NCBI GenBank assembly: GCA_032433595.1
Contig: JASWJB010000004.1
Location: forward strand, 310,001 to 374,000
Direction: 5' to 3'
DNA: 64,000 nucleotides
From: Conoideocrella luteorostrata
Lineage: Eukaryota > Ascomycota > Sordariomycetes > Hypocreales > Clavicipitaceae
The translations under genes were made by a program, and so were the position numbers. Of the stretch, positions 22,449 to 35,229 are shown one piece after another; positions within the stretch are counted from its first letter, which is position 1; each line of letters starts with the position of its first letter. The notes below the pieces were generated by a model. It was not told the origin of the DNA, ran no database searches, and saw only the letters and a program-made list of their open reading frames with translations.

Positions 22449-24631
22449 TCATTTCATGTCCGCCAGCTCTTTACTGACAAGCTCCACACAGGCAGGATGA
22501 TACAATCGCTTTCTTTCTTCAAACGCTCTCACAGCAAAATCCTTATCCACCTCCGCTAAAGCCATGAAAAGCTGTCGCACATAGCGAAGTGTACCGACTT
22601 CGCCCAAAAACTCAACCACGCCTGCACAGACTCTTTTATCATGAGCTTTTAGAGCAATGCGATAATAGTTGGTTCGTAAAAGTGCGTTATCAGTAGCCGA
22701 GAGTTCGTACACCGTACCTAAATTCTGTGACTGTGCTCTGGAGAGCGGCTGCTGAAAGTCGAGGATTGCGTTGAGAAACGCAAGCTTCTGGCTGGATGGC
22801 CAGTCGCGTATGTCGTTGTTCTGAGCAATGAAGTTCTAGTGCGCCTATGTTAGTCCACCGAGCGCTACAACGATGTGATAGCAACACTCACAGGATCGTG
22901 CCATCGCGCAGCCAGGCCATAGCACACCTCAAGGAGAGACGTATCATAGTCGGGCTTCTCTGGAAATCCTGGTGCATGGAGAAGTTCCTCCCATTGGATA
23001 GCAGCCAGCTTGCCTGCTACCGATGAATACTCTGACCGCAGAAAGAAATCCTCAAACGTTTTTCGAAACTCGGTGGAATCTAATGACTTTTCGCTCCACA
23101 CAGTGAAATAATGGGGAATGAATTTGTCGAAATTTTCTCTCCCTACCAGACGTTCGAGGTAGTATACGAGACAAAAACCCTTTTCGTAAGGTATTGAGCA
23201 GAATGCATCGTCTGGGTGGATGCCAGAGAGGTTCGGACACAGTTTGGTGAATTCATGGTCCGGGCCGAGGCGTTCAACGTCCTCGGCTGCAGGAGTGTCA
23301 GTTTACGACATTAGGAGCGGAGAAGAATACCTGAACATTGAAGAGGGTTTAAAACGTACTGAGTCGTCTCCATCCGAGGGTGGAGGCGAGGCCAAAGTAT
23401 GCTTCGCAGTGTACCTTTGCAGCGAGACGTCTTTCTAGATATACGGTCCAACCTTCGTTGAGCCAACTACTATGTGTTAGTGAAAAGCCCAGCATGTCCT
23501 CAGAAGTTCAGTCGTGCATACTAGTGCTCCCAGCTACAGTTTGTAACGAGATTCCCGCTCCAACTATGCGACAGCTCGTGAGGAATGACGTCTTTCAAGC
23601 CTTGTCCGTCGCCCGTGACTACAGTAGGCGATGCAAAATTGTAGACTGGATATTCGAAGCCTTGGCACAAATAATAGTCGTCAATACGATGGAAGTGTTG
23701 TCAGTGACCACAAGGAGATCTTACCTCCATACGGAAAACTAGGCGGCATAACCAGAAGGTTATACTCACCCCAGCGATATGGGGTTAGCATTTTCTCAGC
23801 CTCCTCCATCAATCTAGAGATACCACCTTGAAACTCTCTTTGGCAAGCTTTAATCTGCGTCGGGCTAGCGACAACGGAAGAAATGGCGTCGATCGGCGCG
23901 GTAGTCAGATTCCCGGAGGCGAGAGCAAATAAATAAGAAGGTATGGGAATCTTCTGCTCATAATGATAGGTCTGTTCATTCTCGGTTTCTTCTACGCCTA
24001 CTGTGAGACCACTTGCAATGACTGCAAAAGGTGACGTTATCTTCATGGTGTATGTGGATTTGACATCCGGTGTATCTTGGCATGGAAACATGGTTCGCGC
24101 ATGGATGGAGTAGCACTGAGTGAAGACAAATGACTCATTGTTCAGCGTGCCGCGAGGTCCCAGCCAAAGCAATGCCGTGCACCGGTCTGTTGTTTGAAGA
24201 TGCATCTGTAGTTTGACAATCTGGCCCCTTGGAATATTATCCGGGACGAGAACGTGCACTGGTGTTCCGAGGGCGTCAGATTTTACTCCATGCCTCCATG
24301 TGGTCGGTGTTGAATTGACGGTTATTGACGAAATGTCAAGAGTGTGAGAATCTAGAACCACCTCGCTCACGTGTCCGTCCGTCAAAGCTTCCAGATCTAG
24401 CGTTACATGACCGCGCAATATCCTGTTTTGGAAGTCAATGCGGAAATTTAAGTCTGTATGCCTTGTGCGCCAGGCGCTGTAGTTAGAGAGGGTGCTCGGG
24501 TCGCGAGGCGCCATGCTTGCTGGGAAGGACGAGCAGCTGCGCAATTGAGAGAGCGGTGACTTGAGTCTAGTTGGGCTCGTGCCGATGAAGTCAAATAGTC
24601 GACGCAATGCGGTAACTTGTCGCAAATGCAT
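22449..24631 (-). CDS. M1 aminopeptidase, leukotriene A4 hydrolase type
   Basis: Zinc aminopeptidase/epoxide hydrolase family protein, cytosolic or mitochondrial. Five minus-strand exons (24631-23725, 23660-23522, 23466-23360, 23286-22892, 22835-22449) give 644 aa. The zinc site HELSH...E is complete: H330, E331, H334 and E353 (WLNEGW), with the usual 18-residue spacing. The C-terminal helical repeat domain of LTA4 hydrolases is present. The exopeptidase motif normally GGMEN reads GGFEY here, formed across the exon 1/2 junction; its Glu is kept but Met and Asn are replaced. The first 40 residues are Arg/Ser-rich without acids and could be a mitochondrial presequence; a second Met (MAPRDP) would give the cytosolic form. 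Confidence 0.9.
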
Positions 24632-25776
24632 GGCACGTACGCTTTATGACATGGAGTGCGATGGATGAACGAGGCTGGTGTGTGTTGTGGATTGGCCCCG
24701 TATCCTGCTGACAGCACGAGGGGGCGAGCCGCGGCTGGTCCAACAACACTACAGTGTCATACGTTCCAGGCCGTATAAAGCCATGTAGCCTGAGGCAGAT
24801 ATCTAGTTTTTTGAGGCATGATAACCGATCACCCCAAGAAAAGGTCAATTGGCAGGCGTTGGGTGTCATGCAAGGTCGGGTTTTGTGGGTTGCCGTGCAG
24901 CAGGTTTCAATTGGCAAGGACACTACGGAGTACTAGTCGGCTCAAAGACGACAACGTTAACCACTAGCAACGGAGGTCCTTCGGTGTCCTGACCGAAAAC
25001 TGTGATTTCAGCGACGTAGTAGGACTGAAAGTCGCACCTAATATTAATAGCTCGCCTCGGAGTATCACTGATGATCACATACTTGTAATCATTCGTTCTT
25101 TGTAATGCGAGGCATTTGTCACAGTAGCTACCCTAGATGCCTGCAGGTAAGAACGGTATATTTCCAGAACCAAGTTGGTAGACATACTCACTAAGTAGGC
25201 TTGCATTATATCGTAGGAGCTGATCTAGTTGACAAGTCGTTACCGCTTGTTTTTTCTGCTGCAGTTGTGGCACAAAGCATAGTAAATGCACACCGAAGCA
25301 ACAAAGCATAGTCCGGCGGTTTTTATAATTTGATCCATAAAGCTTCCTAACCATGGAACGACAGATAAAACTACTAAAAGTGTAAACTAAGCATAATGAA
25401 CTAAAAAATAAATAAATAAATAAATAACGATGGTGCTTGTGTTGGATAGATTTAAATGCCACATGAATTCTACTATATGAAACCCAGCTCTTGCAGCTCT
25501 CCTAGTGTAGCTATTAATTCACTGGAAGGATGTTATTTGAAAGACTGCAGCTGATATCAAGGAAAGGCTGTTAATCATCTCAATAGTCCGCGCTCTACAG
25601 CCGGATTTAACAAAAACGTTCATCACTGAATGAGAAACAAGTTTCAGCTTAATTTAGTGTGTAATGCATTCTCTACTGTTCTCATCACTTCATAATGTCA
25701 GACCTATGCGATGCAACGCCTTATCCCCCGCCTTTCATGTAGAATATAAGTTCCCATAAGGCAAATAGAGCCTTGC
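24632..25776. other. Intergenic region
   Basis: No supported gene. It contains one exact TACGGAGTA (24924) and an (AAAT)n microsatellite (about 25404-25428). The frame at 25133-25462 (minus) is AT-rich and has no recognisable motif. Confidence 0.55.
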
Positions 25777-26731
25777 TCAACAACCGGCTTTTCCCACGAT
25801 AACATTCCAGTCCGCATTCGTAAACAGCTGGAATGAGTGTTAGCATGCTGCTCAACCCAGAATATATTTCTCTAGACTGTATAGCAGCAGAGCAGGAGCC
25901 GGAGAGCTTACCTGTCCTCTTGCTCCGTTCCACCCACTTGATTGCTATATAAAACGTTAGCCTCAACCCGCCTCGCAGCCACTTTGGCAATTAGCTATGG
26001 GTAAGTTATCAACTTACCGTAATCCAACACCTGTCAATCAGTGACAGCGCCGCTTTGGCAACTTCTGCACAGGGCATAGCTATTTCATGCCAATCCACGT
26101 CATTGCAGAGCCAGATTCCGACTCTTTTGTCACAGCTGACCCTGGCGCAGCCTCCTGGCCCCTGAGGTGCCGAACACGTCTTGTCGCCCTTTTTGAGCCC
26201 TGCACTATAACGTTAGCTGTCTCGGAATACTTTCATGAGAATGTAGTTGCTCAAGAGACATACAATTGATTTGTGTTGCAACGATGGTTTTGTCGGCCCA
26301 GTCGTCGCCGTAATCGCAGTCAGGTTCTTGCTTTACTCTCTGTCGTTTTTTTTTTTTTTGCACATTAGCTCGGCCACAAAGACAGATATTACTCTAAGTG
26401 AGTAGTCCTTACCCATCGCTTCTCCAAGTGACTTTCAGAGTCAGCATCAGTGATGTTGGCATTTGTACTTTCCATCTCGTAGTTGGGATTAACAGCTTTG
26501 ATTTGCTGGTCAATCTCCTGAATAGTGCCCTTGAAAGTGAAGGTTCTCCCGGGGAGAACCTCACCCGTCCAGGAAACTCCAGCGACTCGGGATTCAACTG
26601 TGTTCATTTTCGCATTGGGCAGTGCCTAGCATGACTGATCAGCATCTGTATGTACTGATACGTTACAATGATGTCCATACGTAGACTGCAGCCAACAAAA
26701 AGCTAGTAACTGAAATAGTAGTGAACTTCAT
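25777..26731 (-). CDS. Secreted Cys-rich protein, six exons (198 aa)
   Basis: Assembled from splice signals. Exons 26731-26681, 26625-26413, 26330-26264, 26199-26018, 25944-25912 and 25827-25777 join in frame to 198 aa. Residues 1-15 are a signal peptide (FTTISVTSFLLAA). The N-terminal half is a propeptide-like region ending near HLEKRW, a likely Kex2 site. The mature part has a conserved-looking core: GGCARVSC, GIWLCND and the C-terminal pattern GQLFTNADWNVIV ending in Cys. I recall this arrangement from a family of fungal secreted proteins of unknown function. All donors are GTAAGN or GTATGN. A TATAAA box lies about 85 bp upstream (26814-26819). Secretion and disulfides are inferred; a host-interaction role is only possible. 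Confidence 0.75.
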
Positions 26732-27985
26732 CTTATATGATTCGTCTGAGAATGGTAGAAGTTGATGTTTCGTATGATAATCTATGTGGAAAGCTGGGGG
26801 GTAGCTGGGCCCCTTTATAGGAATTTGTTGCGGTTGCAAACTTGTGCCTTATCTGAAGTCACCCCGCAAGCTCGTATCTACTAAGTTGATCCATAATCAG
26901 TGCAATGTGGCCGTACGGGGAAGAATCTATATTTACACATTTTTACGATAGGACTCTCTTGCAAAGACCAATAATTGGTTTGGGCGGCTCTTTTCCCCCG
27001 CAACAACGCCTCATGACGACACATGAAACTCGGCTTTATGATTCACGTGTACACGAGTCCGAGTATTGTACCCCATTCTATCTTGGCTTTTCCGTGACAT
27101 CAGCCCGATTATCTTATCTACTTCGGCTCCAGACAAGTGGCTCAGCCATCCGATAACAACAGAGATACTACTGGAGCATTTACACAAGTTGTTCAGAAAT
27201 GAGAAGCTAGTGTAATAGCATGGATATGACTATTCCAGTCTTTGGACTACACACCAAGTAACTAGAAGAGGTCTAGAGACAGGAAAAGTTAACACACGTT
27301 ACTCAGCGAATTCTTGACTGAAGCGCTGCATAGAGTTCAAGAGTCACAGGCCGCAGAATTAAATGACCAGTCGAGCACAGCGTTCCAATGTCGGACCCTA
27401 GTGCCAAGATAGCCAAGACTATTGTTGCGGACGATGAGGGATTTGAGGAATAATGCCCCAAACGCCCCAGACAGGTCATCATCCTGGATCCGCTTCGTAC
27501 AGGGCATAGCCACATGACACCTCTGCGGGATGTAAATATAACTTGGCTGCCAAGAACACCGGTCTGATACGAGGCTGGAGAATCGGCCGAGTCTATCATG
27601 ACACGGACAATGTATTGCTCTCTGGCCAACAATGTGGCGTCAGTAAAAGGTGGAGATACTGCTATTGTCGCGATGATAAGAATGGACAAGAGGCCACTTT
27701 TTGCCTGACCGCATTTTGCCCCTCTACATTCTGGACCGTTACTACATACTTGTATTGTCTCCTGCATAAATGGCATTGCGGATCTTACATGGACAAAAGA
27801 GGAAATCATGGGGAGGAACTCCACCCGTTCAATAGGCGGGGATGGAGTCAGTACTCGCTGACTGACCAGCATTGAACTTGTGACACCCACCCCGGACCGC
27901 GAAAGGACGATCCGCTCAGTCAATAGGATCGTGAAGCACTCACACCCCTATTCACCACTATGGCCTCGTCTCGCTTGCTTCCGCG
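26732..27985. other. Intergenic region
   Basis: No supported gene. The 206-codon minus-strand frame (27303-27923) opens with TTG, overlaps a plus frame and matches no family I know; it may be a decayed remnant upstream of the MFS pseudogene. Confidence 0.45.
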
Positions 27986-29628
27986 ATGGCTGCGCAAGGC
28001 GATGATCCGGCTGCAAATGATGAAACGTATATCTCATCGAGTGGCAAACTTTCCAAGGCTAAAGCCATCACGGTGATTGTGACGCTCGCTGTTATCAGCT
28101 TCATGAATACAATGGGCTCAGGTATCCTGATCGCAGCGCCCCCACGGATCGCTCAAGACGTGGGGGTTTCAGATGGCCGGCTGCTGTTTACGCTCCCGCA
28201 ACAGGATGTCTGTGTCTGATCTTTGCAGCGGCAGCAAACGCGATTGGAGCCCAGTTGGTTTAAGGCACTGACAGTTTTCCGTTCGTAGTCTTTACCATAG
28301 CGTTGGGTCTTGCGCACACGGGCATCTAGGCCATTCTGCGCCGGACATTTCTTGGGGTTTGCAATAGCCATGTGTCTCCCCACTGCCGCCAGTCTTATTA
28401 CCAACACGTTTCCAAAGGGCGTGTGGCGCAGTAGTACATTTGCAATGAGTGGCATGGGTCAGCTACTGGGGTATGCGTTAGGTCTTGTGCCTGGCGGCAG
28501 ACTTCTCGGATACACTTGACTGGCGGTGGGCGTACTACATGATGGCCATTATAAACTTCTGTCTCTCCGCAGCTTCTGTATCTAGCGTGAAGTCGCGGTC
28601 TGGAAACAAATGGACGCGTCGCCTTCGCGAGGACATAGATTGGGTAGGGCCACTGGTCATGAGCATAGCGCTCGGGCTCTCGTTGTATGTCTTGGCCACA
28701 GATACAACGTCTTGTCAAAGCATCAGAAAACGCACGAAGCATTGCACTGTTGGTTATATCGTTTGCTCTACTGGTAGTCTTCCCTGGGTGGATGAGCTAT
28801 CAGACCAAACACAATAAACCTGCCTTGATTCCGAATGGGCTACGGGATGAGGCCTCTTTCCGATTCCTTGGCTTGTCAGTTTTCTGTTGCTGGGCGACTC
28901 TCCATCGGATTGAGTACTTCACACCTCGTTAGTAAGTCAATCTCTGATCCTGAACATGTGCTCGAACAATAGTGTTCATACACTACGGGTGGCTTCCAGC
29001 AAGTAGAGGGACTAGCTGCTTGCAGAGCTCCATTCGGTTTTTGCCACACGTCATTATGGGCATCTGCGTCAATGCCGCGACCGCATATCTCATTTCGTCG
29101 GTGAAAGTTCGGACTCTCACAGTTGTTTCCGGTCTCGTCACCAACTATGATCACGCCGTCGCTGATGGTCACTGTGAGCATCGGCGAGAACTATTGGTAC
29201 GCTCCACTCTGGGATGGGCGCTGTTTCTCTTACCCGTGAACCCAGATGGTACTTTGCGCTTCATACATATCCACCGAATTGCTCATTTGCTGCATCCTTC
29301 TTCTTTTGCCCGAGCGCTCACCTGCTTTGAAGTTCTCTTCACGGTATCTAATCCAGTTATTTCCGATGCGTTTTCACCAGAAATGCAATCCTTGGCGGGT
29401 GGTGTCTTCAGCGTGGCCTCGCAGTTCGGCAACTCAGTTGGTCTCGCTGTCACTGCAGCTATTGCTGCATCTAATATAGAACGCGCAGCCAGTAAAGATC
29501 GTAGACTCGCGCTTATGGAAGGTTTCCGAGCCGCCTTCTGGACTAGTTTTGCTCGTGCGGCAGCAGTAGTTGTGATTAGTTTTGTAGGTTTTCGAAAGGG
29601 CGGGCCCGTTGGTAAAAATAATGACTAG
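27986..29628 (+). pseudogene. Decayed MFS multidrug transporter
   Basis: Conceptual fragments in three frames spell an MFS drug:H+ antiporter of the 14-span (DHA2) type. An N-terminal start and first helix (ITVIVTLAVISFMNTMGSG) are followed by a stop at 28217-28219. Later fragments include LGFAIAMCLPTAASLITNTF, LDWRWAYYMMAIINFCLSAA and LLVISFALLVVFPGW. The last fragment ends with SPEMQSLAGGVFSVASQFGN. Several small insertions or deletions, for example near 28200-28290, 28500-28510, 28720-28740 and 28930-29010, make it unlikely to yield protein. An intact 12-span MFS gene lies 660 bp away, but it is not the same subfamily. Confidence 0.8.
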
Positions 29629-30287
29629 GAAATATCACTACATGTATGATACATGGAATGAAAATAGGATTAGCTAATTTTCTCAATGCGTCCGTGGACA
29701 GCGAATATTGAACTACGAATTCTCTCTGTGTCTGCCAAAAATGAGCAGTAATAGCTATCTGATACAGTGGAATTGCCCTTGTATTCTAGCTATTAGCGAG
29801 GAGTTAGACCTCTTGTTATAGACAAGTTCTAGCTAGGCATTCGTCACCGAGTTCGCCATCTTCAGAAGTATATTATTAGGTCACACACTTCAATAAAACA
29901 TTAAATTTTATCTGTAGTTAACTAAGGTGAAGTAGTATAGGTTGTTTGTGAATACCATTTGGTTGAAGAACAAGATTCATCTCACCCGGGCGTGTTGCGT
30001 GTTCTAACCTCATCTCACAATGTCTATGGAGCAGCTCGTTGCACGGTTAACCATCGCCCTAATACCTCTTAGTCCTTTGCTCTTCTCCTTCATCTACTAC
30101 GAGCCTTTGAGCTGCCTCGGCCCACACTGTGAAACCGATGAATGGTTGAGCGTGTAGCTAAGGTATAAACAACTGTCCACAGCAAGCTGATCCATTTTTA
30201 CATATACAGTGCTTCTAGCACTTATAAGTATTGTATTTGAACCTATCGTTTAGATTCACATTAACCTAGCAACTAGCAGACGTAGTA
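29629..30287. other. Intergenic region
   Basis: AT-rich spacer of 659 bp between the MFS pseudogene and the 3' end of the intact MFS gene. Nothing recognisable. Confidence 0.55.
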
Positions 30288-32167
30288 TTAGTTCTGCACC
30301 TGCAAATCATCCCTTGTATCCGTACTTGTATAGCTAAGGTCACTATCGTAGCCCGGATCGACCCAATCCGGACTCCCGTTCCTTTCCCGAATTTGGCCAC
30401 CAAATCTATGAAGCAGTGCCAAAGCCGGCAAACACACAAATATAGATATCATAGCGTGTCCTGCAAAGGTCCATGTATAACCTACACTATTATACCAAGG
30501 CGTAATGAAAAATGGATCAATAAAGGCAGATAGGTTGATCATGACGGAATAGAAGACAATGACAGCCATCGACTGAAAGGGGTATGCGTCCACGATGTAC
30601 GAGCAGATTGCGGTATTGCCCATCTGAATCCCAGCACTTACTATAGTTTTGACGTAAGCGACGCACAATTAAAATGACGGAGATGAGACTTACAAAGCAC
30701 AAAAGCAACTTGGTCTACCGCCCAATGCCAGTGGTAGTCAGCGCTGACCCCCCAGACGACCATACCTACTGCAGTGAGGATGATCCCCGGATACGCGAGC
30801 CAAAGACGCATCTCGGGCGCTTTGACGCCTCCGTTTCGTTTCGCAAGCGTGATGACAAGCCAGTCGCTCATTCGCCCGGAAAAAATTATTTCGGCAACAA
30901 GCGTGCCTATGATGAGGCCGAGGAAGAAAAGTCTGGAATTTCCACGCGGTTAGATATATAAATGACGCCGTATAGCAATGAGTTTCGTGTAGGTTCATAC
31001 CCTTGCGTTTCCGGCGAGTAATCCACGTATACCACAGGCATCAAAGTTATGATCGAAAGAATCCACCAGTACCAGGTGAAACAGTATGCTCCTACTGAAA
31101 TGGACACAGCCGCAAACTTGAATGTCTTCAAAAAGCAAACGAGCGTATCTGTGCATTTAGGGAGCTTCATGCCAGGAAGCGGCTTGAAGTTGATGAAAGG
31201 CAGTCCTTTAGTCCTCGGTGGACCTTCAAGCGCGTCCGGTTGTGTCCCCGGCGTTTGTTCCTTCTCTCGAGAGCCAGCAACAGATGGGATATTTCTGGAT
31301 TGGGCTAACATCAAATTGCGAGGATACAGCGTTTCGGGCAGAAATATGAGCTCTGCGACGAGAATTGCGCCCAAAAATATGGCAACAACCCACTGGATCC
31401 AAATATGTCCGGCGCGGGTGATGAAGCCGCCGAAAAACGGACCGAACAACAATCCAAGATCAATTGACAGAACCCAAAGCCCGACTTTCTGTCCTCGCTC
31501 GTGCTCGAAAAAAATGTCGTTTGTTATCGCGAGGCCAATTGATGCCGCGGGAGACACACCAAATGCTTGGAAGAATCTTGCGGCCATGTACCCCGAATAA
31601 GTAGGTGCAAGAGCGGCGCCGACTGTCGATGCCAGAGCAATAACTGTCCCGAGCAGGAAAATCGTCCGGCGGCCGATTATATCCCCCATCGACGACCAGA
31701 CCAGCGGGCCAACGGCAAGACCCAGTGCCGGAATTGCAATTGTCCAATTTGCTTGCTCTATACTGATGGAATATTGGCTTTGAATGGCCGGGAAAGATGG
31801 CACGGTCATTGTTGTGATGTAAGTAAACAAGAAATAACTGCGCCCTCGTCAGCACCCAAGGCAGCAGTCCCATGAGAAGCCGAAATATGAGATCCAAGCC
31901 AGGAGACATCATGTTCCCTATTTTGGGTTTGAACTTTAAGGCGACTGAAACTTACAGGGTCATAACTATGGCGAGAATTGTATGCTTTTGTGTGAATGAC
32001 CAGTTCAAAGGATCCATCGGGTCATTTCTAACTGGTGGTGGATGAATTTTGAAGCCATGTTTTGTGTAGATCGGTTCGATTTCGGGGGATGCCTCATGTC
32101 CAACTGGCGAGCTTGATGTAGATGCTACGAAAGCATTGCCTGTCTCCTTGGGATGGGGAAGAGCCAT
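30288..32167 (-). CDS. MFS transporter, DHA1 (12-span) type
   Basis: Proton antiporter of the plasma membrane, probably exporting drugs or metabolites. Four minus-strand exons (32167-31956, 31837-31001, 30932-30694, 30640-30288) give 546 aa. The cytosolic N-terminus carries the fungal DHA1 lead-in DPMDPLNWS before helix 1. Motif A (GDIIGRR) lies between helices 2 and 3. The motif C-like segment GLLFGPFFGG is in helix 5. A charged loop of about 60 residues separates the two six-helix halves. The start is the first in-frame ATG; the open frame reaches further only with a TTG. The substrate cannot be read from the sequence. Confidence 0.87.
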
Positions 32168-33671
32168 CGCTCGCGTTGTAACCCTCCGACGAAGACGGAG
32201 AACCTCTGTACTCGAATCCAAGAAGTAAGAATGCGGCGGTGGGGAATTTGGAAATTATATTGCAGGTTTACCAAAGACTACGGAAAAGTTCTTTTGCGTC
32301 TTTTTAGCCTTAATTAAACTGGTCGTGTCACAACCGCCAAGAAATATAACCCATGGAATTACCCAAGCGACACTTTTTAATCCATGACATGGGGCTTGGC
32401 TTTGTCCGTAGAAGCCGTTGCGAATGAACTTCTCCCTATATTTTAGCCTCCGTTCTTTCCCCGCTCTCCGCGCGCGACTTCGGAACTAGCCCTTGCAAGA
32501 GGGGAAAATGCTAATTACCGGATTCTGCATGGCAATGCAAGATCAGGCGCAGAACTTCCTCGGTAGTGCAGATTCGAACGCTTAAAGCTACCTGCGCAGC
32601 ATCGGAGCAGGGTTCCCCCAATTTATAAGCGAGTGGGTAACAACAGGTCACACAACTAAGAGTTTTGAACCTAGGAAGGGTACGTAATACCACTGGAGGC
32701 TCTAGGACCCCTTCCTTGCGGCAGTCATCTTTTCGGCCCTGTAGAATGCAGTAAGCTGACACTTGCAGGTGCTTCAACGCAACCCTGCAAGCTAGTTTTG
32801 CCCTTAACCCCCACTCAGTCTCGCCCAGAGTGTGGCAGCAAGAGACAAGGGGGACGAAATGGCTGCATGGGACTCTCCTGCACTTCATAGAGTTGAGTAA
32901 ATCAGTAACCGGCAGTCACAGCGTATCTTGTTCCAGTCGCTCCAATAAATATAGTCCGTATATCCCGAGCCGTCGGGACTTAGCAGCCAATAAGAGCCAA
33001 GGCCGGCTAGCCTTGTTCTGAACATGTTGCGTCCGGAACTTTTGCATGCTCTGTGGTGGATTGTCTTCGGTTCTGAACCAAACTTTTTCTCGCCATTAAG
33101 GACACATTAGCTCCATGTAACATGGGGCCATATACCATACGATGGCCCAGAACCACTAGTTGACCGCCTTCGACGCGGTACTTCCCGGGCTCCCCCCGGC
33201 CTGCACATCGCGACGGTCCCTTTCGCCGGTACGGATTCGTTGGATTGTAGCCAAAACCATTGATAGGTATTCTTTTCTCTTTGCTAGAAACTGACTATCT
33301 GTCAGTAAAGTAATGGGTGAAGCGGCCTCCAGCGATTTCTTATGCTGGAAGCTCGGTCTGCACGTTGCAATCTCCTGTATGCCACGCGACAGAGTCACAA
33401 GGTATCTATGGAGCTTGACTAGCTTGATTTTACGCTTATCTTATGGGCCGTGGATTCGTCTTCTCATTGGATGCTCTGTGAAACGGCGCGATATAGATGT
33501 ACTACTACAAAAAAAGCGAGGATCTTCACCGCCGCCACGGGAGAGTTGTCAAGCTGTATTGCTCGTGTATCTAAATATCGACTCGGCATCGGCGACAACT
33601 TCTTTCCGGACGGGAAATAGCATTGCGATATCAAACCAAACCATTGATGCAGATGTGAGGAGAAATCAATC
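32168..33671. other. Intergenic region
   Basis: No supported gene between the divergent MFS and MATE genes. A minus-strand frame at 33156-33398 (QFLAKRKEYLSMVLATIQ) looks helical and could be a relic, but it has no ATG-led context or known domain. Confidence 0.5.
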
Positions 33672-35229
33672 ATGGAGCCGAATCAACAATATGGCATTTC
33701 TAACCATGAGTCATTGCCATCGGAAATCTCGGCATTGTTACCGAAGCCCTCGACTCGTCCCAGGCCGATCGAGCTCAGCGTCTGGAAATTGCTATCAGAG
33801 GCTCTGGTCCTGACAAGAGTGTCAATACCCGTCATTCTTGGCTACATTCTTCAGAACAGCCTCCAGACCGTATCTGTTCTGATTGCAGGCCGCCTGAGCC
33901 CAGAAGCTCTCGCGACAGCAGCGTTCAGTTACATGTTCGCAATGTCAACAGCATGGCTCATTGCTTTGGGGGGGACCACAGCTCTCGATACGCTCGCGTC
34001 TAGTAGCTTTACGGGATCATCCAACAAGCGCGATTTGGGCATGCTATTACAGCGAGGACTCATCGTCCTATCATTATTCTACCTCTTGGTGGTGGTGGTC
34101 TGGTGGTATTCTAAACCTCTGTTCCAAGCCCTGGGACAGGAATATTTCATCTGCGAACAAAGCCCTATATTTTTGAGGTGGCTTATTCCGGGTGGCCTGG
34201 GATACATTTGGTTCGAGGCAATGAAGAAATTTCTCCAAGCCCAAGGTAAGCAACGCAATGCAGTCCTCAGTCATTATTATTATGGCTGCTTACACTCTGC
34301 GGTTTAGAGATTCACCGCCCGGGAACATATGTTCTTCTTATCACTTCCCCGATAAACGCCGTGCTAAATTACCTATTTATTTACACTTTGGAATTTGGAC
34401 TTTATGGTGCACCACTCGCTACCGGCATTTCCTACTGGCTGTCCTTTCTGCTGTTGGTATGGTACACGGCATTCTTTCAAGGAAAAGAGTGTTGGGGTGG
34501 TCTACAGCTTGGCCAGGCTGTTCAAATATGCTTCCATTCGCGAAGCTTGCTTTCCTAGGCGTCATCCACATTGGCACAGAGTGGTGGGCGTTTGAGATTG
34601 TGGCACTGGCTGCCGGCCGCCTAGGAACAACGGCACTGGCCGCACAGTCTGTCATTATGACGTCTGACCAGATTATTAATACCATACCGTTTGGGCTGGG
34701 CGTTTCCACTTCAGCCAGAGTTGGCAATCTCTTGGGAGCTCGAAGGCCAAGAGATGCGGCACGCACCACACATGTCTCTGCAGTCTTATCTATGGCACTG
34801 GGTGCCTTGATTCTGGCTGTGCTGATGTCGAATAAGAATAACTTTGGGCGAATCTTCAATGGAGATGAGCGCGTCATTGAAGCGGTCGCAGAAGTAATGC
34901 CTTATGTAGCCTTATTCCAGATCGCAGACGGGTTGAATGGGTCTTGTGGAGGTTCGTTGAGAGGCATGGGCAGACAATGGATTGGGGCTTCTGTGAACAT
35001 CTTAAGCTACTATTTCTTTGCGCTGCCGTTTGGAATCTATCTTGCCTTCCATGGTTGGGGGCTGAGTGGCCTTTGGATGTGCCAGTGTCTTGCTCTGTAT
35101 CTAGTTGGAGGCCTGGAGTGGCTCATTGTAGGGCTGAGCGACTGGAACGAGGAATGTGAACGTGCTATTGATAGGATTCAGGAAGAAAGCACCGATAGTG
35201 AAGACAGATTAATTGCGGTCGCGGTCTAG
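33672..35229 (+). pseudogene. MATE-family transporter with one frameshift
   Basis: Multidrug and toxin extrusion family, a cation-coupled exporter with 12 helices. Exon 1 is 33672-34245 and exon 2 starts at 34308 (62-nt GT-AG intron). The product reads well from MEPNQQYG through [17 protein letters not shown] to about residue 270 (AFFQGKECWGG). The frame then hits a stop at 34556-34558. The rest of the protein (KLAFLGVIHIGTEWW to the end at 35229) is in another frame. One missing base near 34500-34545 explains this. No GT-AG pair near the break can restore the frame. Everything else is well preserved, so the break is either very recent or an assembly error. If real, the second half-barrel is lost and transport abolished. 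Confidence 0.8.

Noticed and set aside
25404..25428. AAAT run as a possible retroelement tail
   Set aside because: A simple microsatellite without any element body beside it.
27303..27923. 206-codon minus-strand frame
   Set aside because: It starts with TTG, overlaps plus-strand frames and shows no family motif.
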